Origin: SAR202 cluster bacterium
GTDB lineage: Bacteria > Chloroflexota > Dehalococcoidia > SAR202 > CAJWER01
Direction: 5' to 3'
Length of the DNA stretch: 17,870 bases
Assembly (NCBI GenBank): GCA_030740335.1
Contig: JASLXL010000075.1
Location: forward strand, 1 to 17,870
Made by a program: the position numbers and the translations under genes. The notes below the pieces were generated by a model that was not told where the DNA came from, ran no database searches, and saw only the letters and a program-made list of their open reading frames with translations. Shown here piece after piece: positions 1 through 5,484 of the stretch; positions within the stretch are counted from its first letter, which is position 1; each line of letters opens with the position of its first letter.

Positions 1-129
1 TGTCGAGAGATCGCCGTCACGGAGCAAACGTTCTATCGCTGGCGCGTTGCACTACGCCATCGCATTTTTCCCAACGCCCAAGCACGAACGGAGTCTTCTC
101 TATGGGAATGTCCGTACTTCCATCACTAA
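1..129 (+). pseudogene. IS3-family transposase OrfA remnant
   Basis: Frame 1 from the window edge encodes CREIAVTEQTFYRWR, which matches the helix-turn-helix of IS3-family OrfA proteins (usual form: CRELGVSEQTYYRWR). OrfA binds the terminal inverted repeats of the insertion sequence. After YRWR the expected KEYGG and leucine-zipper sequence is absent and the frame runs through unrelated residues to TAA at 127-129. No OrfB (DDE domain) follows, so this is a broken copy. The 5' part lies outside the window. The motif match is short, but its residue order is distinctive. Confidence 0.55.
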
Positions 130-174
130 AGGAACAGATTCCTGACACAACTAACAGTCTAGCGGTATCTGGTG

Positions 175-201
175 TTGCATCTCTGTGGTTTTTCCTAGTA
201 T
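175..201 (+). promoter_or_regulatory. weak candidate promoter for the DUF4389 gene
   Basis: TTGCAT (175-180) and TAGTAT (196-201) resemble -35 and -10 boxes, but the spacer is only 15 bases. The position, about 55 bases upstream of the ATG at 259, is reasonable. This is an inference from base matching only. Confidence 0.25.
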
Positions 202-258
202 GGTACCCCGCATAACCCTGCCCTCAGAGGCATACCAATCCTGTTAGGAGGTTGAGCC

Positions 259-579
259 ATGACTATAGAAGCTGATAACGAAAGATATCCCGCCGTCTTG
301 CAGGTAGAATATCCCGAACACTGTTCACGGCTCCTTGCGCTTCTTGGAGCGGTGTTTTTCGTTAAGGGGATTCTTCTGATTCCACACATTATTATCCTCA
401 TTCTGCTCGGCACAGCACAGGGGTTAGTGATTTACATTGGCTACTGGGCAGTTCTCATAACAGGACGCTATCCGAGGGGTCTGTTCAATTTTGGCGTGGG
501 TGTGCAGAGGTGGGGTCTCCGAACAGCAGCCTGGATGAACGGATGGGCCGATTCCTATCCACCATTTAGCCTCACCTAG
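259..579 (+). CDS. DUF4389 domain small membrane protein
   Basis: The 106-aa product matches the DUF4389 pattern: a YPEHCSRLLALL entry segment, two hydrophobic stretches (about residues 24-42 and 47-66, with IPHIIILILLG in the first), then the conserved TGRYPRGLFNFGVGVQRW and a terminal YPPFSLT. The family is of unknown function and usually carries one or two DUF4389 repeats; this is a single, apparently complete unit. The start is ATG 259, with a strong ribosome-binding site AGGAGG at 246-251, 7 bases upstream. It stands alone between an IS remnant and a tRNA fragment, so its neighbours do not suggest a role. Membrane location is predicted from hydrophobicity. Confidence 0.85.
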   Translation: MTIEADNERYPAVLQVEYPEHCSRLLALLGAVFFVKGILLIPHIIILILLGTAQGLVIYIGYWAVLITGRYPRGLFNFGVGVQRWGLRTAAWMNGWADSYPPFSLT

Positions 580-725
580 ACATAAAACCTCGCTTGCCCC
601 TAGGATATGCAGCCCCAAGAGGCAGGGTTATGCGCAGTGGTGGGCGTCCACAAATAGTGTCGTGATGCGCCCCAGTCAACCCACCGTTAAGGATGAATAG
701 GCTCTGCACGCCTGTATAGTGCGGT

Positions 726-766
726 TGGAGCGGGAGACCGGATTCGAACCGGCGACAGCCTGCTTG
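726..766 (-). pseudogene. 3' half of a tRNA-Gly gene (possible att scar)
   Basis: Read on the minus strand, the segment holds the 3' side of an anticodon stem (GCAGG), a variable loop, a T-arm GCCGG-TTCGAAT-CCGGT, an acceptor strand CTCCCGC, a U discriminator and an encoded CCA. CTCCCGC-T-CCA is typical of bacterial tRNA-Gly. Homology stops inside the anticodon loop (about 764-767). The matching 5' half (GCGGGAG acceptor strand, D-arm) is absent from the flanking bases. Tyrosine integrases commonly recombine at this point in tRNA genes, so this is likely a displaced 3' end or a remnant attachment site. Confidence 0.65.
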
Positions 767-928
767 CGTCCGAAGGCGCTCGCCTCGGCCAGCACGGTCT
801 CAGACATCTGCTTAGCCCGCCAGAGGGGCGACCTTCTTCCCGGAAAGCAGCACAACGGTCCTTGCGATTGGTCTATACTAAGACTGGAATCATCACGTCC
901 AAGGACTTGTTCCGGGGGGAAACAAGAA
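767..928. other. spacer between tRNA-Gly fragment and PIG-L gene
   Basis: Positions 580-928 contain no complete gene; apart from the tRNA fragment at 726-766 they are non-coding. A TATACT at 874-879 could be a -10 box for the downstream gene, about 50 bases before its start, but I see no good -35. An open frame runs through the tRNA fragment into the downstream gene; it is a spurious extension. Confidence 0.4.
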
Positions 929-1687
929 ATGGCTCGAATCATGTCCATCACGGCTCATCCGGCAGACCTCGTCGAACGGACCGGCGGCACCGTAGCCAAT
1001 CACATCGCTCGCGGTGACGAGGTGATGTTCGTGAGCCTCACCACAGGCGTCGTCACCCACGCCTTCAACGTCTTCTCTGAAACGGGCGACGACAAGCTGA
1101 AGGATGTCGACAAGGTCAAGGAAATGAAGCGGCAGGAGCTGTTGCGGGCCTGCAACGTGCTGGGTGTAAAGAAGTGGGAGTTCCTGGACTTCCCCGAGAA
1201 CCCGATGATCTTCGATTACGACCAGTACGCCACGGTCGTTCGGCTAATTCGCGAGTTCAAACCGGACGTGGTGCTATGCCCACACCCCACCGAGTACGGC
1301 CGGTTCGACCACATGGACGCAGGCCGCTTCGTAGTGGCGTGTGTCGACTACGCCCGCGCCGACGGCTTCGACTCGCCTCTGGCCCCTCACATGGTCAAGG
1401 ACGTATTCATGTTCTACTACCTTGACTTCCGCACCGACCAGCTCATGGGCAACCCCCGTCACTCCCCAGGGGTCATCGTCGACATCACCGACGTGATCGA
1501 GACGAAGTCGGACGCCCTCATGGAATTCAACGCGACCCAGGTTCGAGAGGGAGTGGACGAACAGAAGCTCCGCAAGCTCTTCGCAGACAGCGTCGACGGC
1601 AACGCCGGGTACACCCATGGCTTCGGCTATGCAGAGCAGTACGTGCGACTAAACGTGGAGAAGGGGCCTTACCTGCCACTGGCGTAA
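929..1687 (+). CDS. PIG-L / LmbE-family deacetylase-like protein, variant active site
   Basis: The 252-aa product has the PIG-L fold signature: N-terminal AHPAD (residues 9-13) followed by GGTVANHIARGDEV, a central VVLCPHP (115-120) and EYGRFDHMDAGR (122-133). Family members are zinc-dependent hydrolases that remove N-acetyl groups from GlcNAc-type substrates (GlcNAc-PI, mycothiol and bacillithiol precursors). Zinc ligands by alignment are H10, D13 and H128. The usual motif is HPDD; the first Asp, which acts as general base, is Ala12 here, so activity or substrate may differ. ATG 929 is chosen because the family homology starts there and a GGGGGGA ribosome-binding site lies at 914-920. The open frame further upstream runs through a tRNA fragment. 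The substrate cannot be told from the sequence. Confidence 0.85.
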   Translation: MARIMSITAHPADLVERTGGTVANHIARGDEVMFVSLTTGVVTHAFNVFSETGDDKLKDVDKVKEMKRQELLRACNVLGVKKWEFLDFPENPMIFDYDQYATVVRLIREFKPDVVLCPHPTEYGRFDHMDAGRFVVACVDYARADGFDSPLAPHMVKDVFMFYYLDFRTDQLMGNPRHSPGVIVDITDVIETKSDALMEFNATQVREGVDEQKLRKLFADSVDGNAGYTHGFGYAEQYVRLNVEKGPYLPLA

Positions 1688-1723
1688 CATTGGCGGCGTT
1701 GTGCACCCTCCATCAACGGGTAG

Positions 1724-1742
1724 GGGCGCACGACGTGCGCCC
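1724..1742. repeat. perfect 8-bp hairpin, REP-like
   Basis: GGGCGCAC-GAC-GTGCGCCC forms a perfect 8-bp stem with a 3-base loop, about 35 bases after the PIG-L stop codon. There is no T-run on either side, so a factor-independent terminator is unlikely. It adjoins another inverted repeat (1757-1822), suggesting a small palindromic repeat cluster. Confidence 0.55.
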
Positions 1743-1756
1743 GCGGGGCGCGGACG

Positions 1757-1822
1757 TGGTTCGACGGGCTCGCCTCGAACGTGGCCCCAGGTTAAGCGTT
1801 CGCCCTGAGCCCATCGAAGGGC
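1757..1822. repeat. dispersed palindromic repeat pair ('GEPVEP / QAQGER' type)
   Basis: GGTTCGACGGGCTC...CGAACG (about 1758-1781) and CGTTCGCCCTGAGCCCATCG...GGC (1797-1822) are imperfect reverse complements, with about 17 of 24 positions matching. Read on the minus strand they give GEPVEP- and ALRWAQGER-like spurious peptides, a hallmark of a palindromic repeat family spread through many metagenomic and alphaproteobacterial or Chloroflexota genomes. A degenerate relative lies at 12953-12967. Confidence 0.55.
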
Positions 1823-1840
1823 ATGTCGTCCAGCGCGGCA

Positions 1841-2222
1841 CTCCATGTTCCAGGCTACATGCCCCTCATTTTGCGGGAGCAAACGAGGCAGCGTCGGCTA
1901 TGGGAGCGACTGGCAGCAGACCGACTACGTCTTCACCATGGATAACGGCGCACCCATTGACCCAGACAAGCTGAGCCATGAGTTCCGCCGAATCGTTGAT
2001 GAGGCGGGGCTACCCAAGGGGACACTGCGCGGCCTCCGCCACTCATTTGCTACAGCCCTGCTGACAGCCAACGTACACCTCGCGGCCGTCCAGTCTGCCC
2101 TGGGACACTCCTCCATCACCCTTACCATCGATACGTATTCGCACGTTATGCCGGAGCTGGAAGAAGCGGCTGCTCGGAGCATTGACGAAGTGCTGGGAGA
2201 TGCGGTCGCTGGGAATTCGTGA
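1841..2222 (+). pseudogene. tyrosine recombinase (phage integrase) C-terminal fragment, frameshifted
   Basis: The main frame encodes the C-terminal catalytic part of a site-specific tyrosine recombinase: DYVFTMDNGAPIDPDKLSHEFRR, then LRGLRHSFAT (catalytic Arg and His box), LGHSSITLTIDTYSHV (His and the nucleophilic Tyr) and a tail. Just upstream, family-like sequence (PLILREQTRQRRLWERLAA) is in a different frame, from about 1859 to 1915, so a frameshift lies near 1915-1925. The N-terminal SAM-like and core-binding domains are missing; the repeat cluster at 1724-1822 occupies their place. The Arg in LRGLRH stands where many members have His. The fragment ends 87 bases from the 3' end of a tRNA-Trp gene, a usual place for integrases. 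It is surely non-functional. Confidence 0.8.
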
Positions 2223-2257
2223 CCATTTTGTGACCAAACCGGCCGTTACGACTAATA

Positions 2258-2290
2258 AAGGCGTCCCGGGCAATAACCCGTGGACGCCTT
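2258..2290 (-). terminator. terminator downstream of tRNA-Trp
   Basis: On the minus strand AAGGCGTCC pairs with GGACGCCTT (9 bp), extended inside by CGGG/CCCG with one bulged base, and followed by TTTATTAG. It begins 18 bases after the tRNA-Trp CCA end, so it fits a factor-independent terminator for that tRNA. It could also act on the integrase fragment from the other side, but lacks a T-run there. Confidence 0.7.
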
Positions 2291-2308
2291 CGTTATGCGC
2301 TGGAAGTG

Positions 2309-2384
2309 TGGCAGGAGCGGCAGGACTCGAACCTGCGACCTGCGGTTTTGGAGACCGCTGCTCTTCCAGCTGAGCTACGCTCCT
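2309..2384 (-). tRNA. tRNA-Trp (anticodon CCA)
   Basis: All arms can be drawn on the minus strand: acceptor AGGAGCG/CGCTCCT, D-stem GCTC/GAGC, anticodon stem GCGGT/ACCGC with loop CTCCAAA (anticodon CCA), a variable loop, T-stem GCAGG/CCTGC with TTCGAGT loop, G discriminator and an encoded CCA. Length is 76 bases. It decodes UGG. It lies beside an integrase fragment and may have been an attachment site, although I see no duplicated 3' end within the window. Confidence 0.95.
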
Positions 2385-2543
2385 GCACGATACGTCGCCT
2401 ACGATTCTAATATGGGTGCTTCGGACCGGTCAACCTTGACCTGCTTGTCCCTCTACTCTCATCTGGTGCACTGTGGTAGATTTGCGGAAGCGGTGCCAAG
2501 TATCTGTAGGTCCAGGCTGGACGTCGCAAGACCGGGAGGCATC

Positions 2544-3326
2544 ATGGATCTGGGACTGGACGGCAAAGCCGCGATCGTGACCGGCGGCAGTCGCGGCATA
2601 GGCAGGGCTACCGCCCTCGGATTGGCGGCTGAGGGATGCGGCGTAGCCATCTGCGGACGCGGAAGCGAAAACATCGACCGCGCCCTGGTGGACCTGCGCC
2701 AGGTCTCAAATCGCGCCTGGGGCCAGGTGGCAGACGTGACCAGACCTGAGGACGTCAATTCATTCGTAGACGGCGCAGTCCGGGAGCTTGGCGGCATTGA
2801 CGCCTTGGTATGCAACGTCGGTGGGTTCAGTGGGGGAGAAACCCTCGACGCGACCGACGAGGACTGGATGGCCACCCTGGACATGAATTTGATGCACGCG
2901 GTGCGTACCATCCGAGCTACGGTGCCCCACATGAAGAGCCGTGATCACGCCAGCATCGTAATCGTGTCATCCATATCTGGCTGGAAACCCGGTCCGAGGG
3001 CCCAGTACGGTGCAGCCAAGGCCGCTGAGATATTCCTGGCATCGTCGCTTGCCTGGGACCTCGCCGCCGATCGCATCCGCGTTAATACCATCTGTCCGGG
3101 TTCGATATACTTTGCGACGAGTGGCTGGGCCGACTACGAGCGCGACGATCCAGAAGGTTACGCCAGGTTCCTGAAGAATGAGCTTCCCGAGGGACGCCTG
3201 GGGACCGATGTCGAGGTCGCCGAGGTAATCACGTTCCTTTGCTCTGAACGGTCCCGGTGGATTAACGGGGCGATGGTGCCTGTCGACGGAGGGCAGAGCC
3301 GCCCAAGCGGCCGCTGGTTCAACTAG
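2544..3326 (+). CDS. SDR-family NAD(P)-dependent oxidoreductase (FabG-like)
   Basis: This 260-aa classical short-chain dehydrogenase/reductase has the Rossmann dinucleotide motif TGGSRGIG (13-20), an NVGG (91-94) in place of NNAG, the active-site triad S142-Y155-K159 (VSSISG...YGAAKAA), the N-x-x-CPG turn (NTICPGSI), and a C-terminal INGAMVPVDGGQS typical of the family. Such enzymes oxidise or reduce hydroxyl/keto groups with NAD(H) or NADP(H); the substrate cannot be told. ATG 2544 is used because homology begins there and GGGAGG at 2534-2539 is a good ribosome-binding site. The longer open frame upstream passes through the tRNA-Trp gene and is spurious. It appears monocistronic. Confidence 0.9.
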   Translation: MDLGLDGKAAIVTGGSRGIGRATALGLAAEGCGVAICGRGSENIDRALVDLRQVSNRAWGQVADVTRPEDVNSFVDGAVRELGGIDALVCNVGGFSGGETLDATDEDWMATLDMNLMHAVRTIRATVPHMKSRDHASIVIVSSISGWKPGPRAQYGAAKAAEIFLASSLAWDLAADRIRVNTICPGSIYFATSGWADYERDDPEGYARFLKNELPEGRLGTDVEVAEVITFLCSERSRWINGAMVPVDGGQSRPSGRWFN

Positions 3327-3427
3327 TACTGCGCACGCTAGATTGGGTGGGGCTGGGTAATGCCTGATCGGAATCTCGCTGCCTGACCCGGGCCGGGGAT
3401 CCAAGAACATCTAACGGAAGGAAGTAC

Positions 3428-3913
3428 ATGTATAGAGTGGAATTTGGGGTTGTTCACGAAGGTTGCGTAGTGAACGAGCTGTCTAGGGCGGTGCCGACCG
3501 TGCGGCTGGTGTGCCCGGGCGGCTTCATCATTAGCACCGAGTCCGCCGACGAGATTCTAGTACTGTCGCACCCCACGGATGCTGAGGTCGACGACGTGCT
3601 GGCATTCCTCAGCGCATCCCCTAGCATAGCGGAGTCGGAATTGCTGGAGCGAACCCTGGACCACGCCTATGTCCACCTCCTCTCTCAGACCGCGCCGGGC
3701 GCTGGCTATTGCTCCCAGGTTGTCGAGAAGAACCGATGCTTCCGCCTCGGCTACGAGATTCAAATGGACGGAGTCGAGCAGTGGCAGGTGGGGTGCGCGG
3801 AGCGATCCCAGGCCGAGGGCCTTCTACGTGACTTGCCGGCACTAGGTGAACTCAAGTACGGCCGCATCACGGAAGCGAGCTGGTCAGATCTGGTCGCCTT
3901 TTCCAGTACATAG
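3428..3913 (+). CDS. uncharacterised 161-aa protein upstream of FGE
   Basis: I do not recognise a family. The product is soluble-looking and acidic, with no signal peptide or membrane segment. It has an alternating beta/helix pattern: YRVEFGVVHEGCVV and an FIISTESADEILVL segment, a TDAEVDDVLAFLSASPSIAESELLE helix region, then an FRLGYEIQM...WQVGCAERSQAEGLL segment, which could be two related alpha/beta units. That layout loosely recalls the sensor-like N-terminal part of Bat/HTH_10 regulators, but there is no helix-turn-helix and the likeness is weak. The start is ATG 3428 with GGAAGG at 3417-3422. It ends 15 bases before the FGE start, so the two are probably co-transcribed and possibly linked in function. 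Confidence 0.7.
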   Translation: MYRVEFGVVHEGCVVNELSRAVPTVRLVCPGGFIISTESADEILVLSHPTDAEVDDVLAFLSASPSIAESELLERTLDHAYVHLLSQTAPGAGYCSQVVEKNRCFRLGYEIQMDGVEQWQVGCAERSQAEGLLRDLPALGELKYGRITEASWSDLVAFSST

Positions 3914-3928
3914 ACAGGGGTAGACGAC

Positions 3929-4881
3929 GTGCAAGATACATCACCGTGCTGCGCTCCCGACCGCCCAACTTCGCCAGCAGACGTTACCCCCAGCCACTCT
4001 ACTATCGTGTCGAAGGGAACGGGTAGTACCAAGGGCATGGTGGGACTCCCCGGCGGTGAGTTCCTAATGGGTACAGATGACGAGCTAGGATTTCCAGCCG
4101 ATGGCGAGGGGCCAATTCGACGCATCACCCTGAAGCCCTTTTATATCGACGAAACGTCAGTTACCAACGCACAGTTCACACGGTTCGTGAAGTCGACTCG
4201 ATACCAGACCGAGGCAGAGCAGTTTGGCTGGTCGTTCGTGTTTCACCTGTTCCTGACGAAGCGCGCGAGGCGCGAGGCGACCCACGCGGTGACAGAGGTC
4301 CCGTGGTGGCTGCGGGTAAATGGAGCGACATGGAGGCACCCGGAGGGACCGGGATCCGGGGTCAAGGACCGCATGGACCACCCCACCGTACACATCTCCT
4401 GGAACGACGCGATGAGCTATTCTGAATGGGCTGGGAAACGCCTGGCAACGGAGGCTGAGTGGGAGTTCTCCGCCCGTGGCGGCCTAGAGCAACGCAGATA
4501 TGCCTGGGGCGACGAGCTGACACCTGGTGGCGAGCACCGCTGCAACATCTGGCAGGGCGACTTCCCCAACCGTGATACCGGCGAAGATGGCTATTCGGGC
4601 ACTGCCCCAGCACGATCATACGAGCCCAACAACTACGGGCTGTATAACGTCGCCGGCAATGTCTGGGAATGGACCGCAGATTGGTTCAGCGCCGACCATC
4701 ATGTCGATGCCCGCGCGACAACCCGCAGGGCCCGGCGCAAGGCGATTCACGAACGACTCGCGGCGGATCATACCTCTGCCACGAATCGTACTGCAATCGC
4801 TACCGGGTCGCTGCGCGCAGTTCGAGCACGCCCGATAGCTCGACCGGCAATCTGGGGTTCCGCTGCGCCCTCGACGCCTGA
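3929..4881 (+). CDS. formylglycine-generating enzyme (FGE), single-base frameshift
   Basis: FGEs oxidise a Cys in CxPxR motifs of sulfatases to formylglycine, using copper and O2. The first frame (GTG 3929, AGGGG at 3916-3920) has an N-terminal CCAP (7-10), PGGEFLMGT (41-49), [44 protein letters not shown] and [11 protein letters not shown] (243-253). At about 4709-4713 homology jumps to the frame read from 4711, which continues PRDNPQG...[17 protein letters not shown]...[13 protein letters not shown] and ends at TGA 4879-4881. That part holds the two active-site cysteines (C284, C289 in the repaired 317-aa protein). One missing C in a short C-run (GCCC for GCCCC) explains it. Unrepaired, the first frame runs on to 4993 through the RNase P RNA gene, with no homology. 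It may be a true mutation or a sequencing error. No sulfatase lies in the window. Confidence 0.9.
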
Positions 4882-4908
4882 GAGCGCGGCTATGGTGAAA
4901 CGAGGTAG

Positions 4909-5347
4909 CGCGAGGCGGCCTGTAAGCCGAGTTCTGTTCCCGACCTTCGATCAGTTTACGCCCCGCCGAGGCGGTGCTTCATCCCGATCTTAGACCAGGT
5001 GGCAACCATCTATCTAGCCCCGCCGTTGCCGACGGGGTCAAGCGGCCAACCCGGGGATGGGCCGGATACCCTTAGCCCCTCTATTAGGCCTTGCACCGGA
5101 TGGGGTTTGCCTGGACCCCCGATGTTACCACCGGGGCGGTGAGCTCTTACCTCGCCATTTCACCCTTATCCGCCAATGGCGGACGGTGTATTTCTGTGGC
5201 ACTTTCCGTCGGGTTACCCCGCCCCGCCGTTAGCGGGCATCCTACCGTGCGGTGCTCGGACTTTCCTCCCTCCCGCCGCATTTCGCGATCCGACCCGAAG
5301 GGCAGGACGCGGTGCTAGTGGGACGGCGGTCGCCCAGCCGCCTAGCG
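4909..5347 (-). ncRNA. rnpB: RNase P RNA (class A)
   Basis: On the minus strand the ends pair as P1 (CGCTAGGCGGC with GCCGCCTCGCG, one mismatch). Near the 5' side is the universally conserved GGAGGAAAGTCCGAGC (complement of 5254-5269), and near the 3' end CAGAACTCGGCTTACAGGCC (complement of 4918-4937), with an ACAGAAAT core segment between them. Length, about 439 bases, fits a bacterial type A RNA. It is the ribozyme subunit that cuts 5' leaders from pre-tRNAs. It converges with the FGE gene, leaving about 27 bases between them. Ends are set from P1 pairing and may be off by a few bases. Confidence 0.93.
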
Positions 5348-5355
5348 CTGGTCAC

Positions 5356-5385
5356 ATTGTAGAGCAAGGAAAGGTCTCGGGTCAC
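5356..5385 (-). promoter_or_regulatory. rnpB promoter
   Basis: On the minus strand a TACAAT -10 (5361-5356) lies 8 bases before the predicted 5' end of RNase P RNA. A GTGACC (5385-5380) with an 18-base spacer is a modest -35. The position and -10 match support it; the -35 is weak. Confidence 0.55.
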
Positions 5386-5484
5386 CCTGCGAACAGGCGC
5401 GTACAAGCCAGAACTTATCACACAGCAGACCAGAACAATCTTGTTTGGAGGAAAGTAAAGGTAATGTGGGTCGGACCCGCCAAA

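Noticed and set aside
719..928. N-terminal extension of the PIG-L frame back to 719
   Set aside because: It reads through the tRNA-Gly fragment (the GFEPAT-type peptide is a known tRNA translation artefact), and homology plus a ribosome-binding site begin at 929.
726..2384. A complete integrative element bounded by the tRNA-Gly half and tRNA-Trp
   Set aside because: The two ends are different tRNAs with no shared direct repeat, and the integrase is broken; they are better treated as separate scars.
2280..2543. N-terminal extension of the SDR frame back to 2280
   Set aside because: It crosses the intact tRNA-Trp; family homology and GGGAGG support the ATG at 2544.
4700..4720. Programmed -1 ribosomal frameshift in FGE
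   Set aside because: There is no X-XXY-YYZ slippery heptamer or clear downstream pseudoknot; a lost base in a C-run is simpler.
4882..4993. Continuation of the original FGE frame to 4993
   Set aside because: No FGE homology, and it runs into the RNase P RNA gene; it is a consequence of the frameshift.
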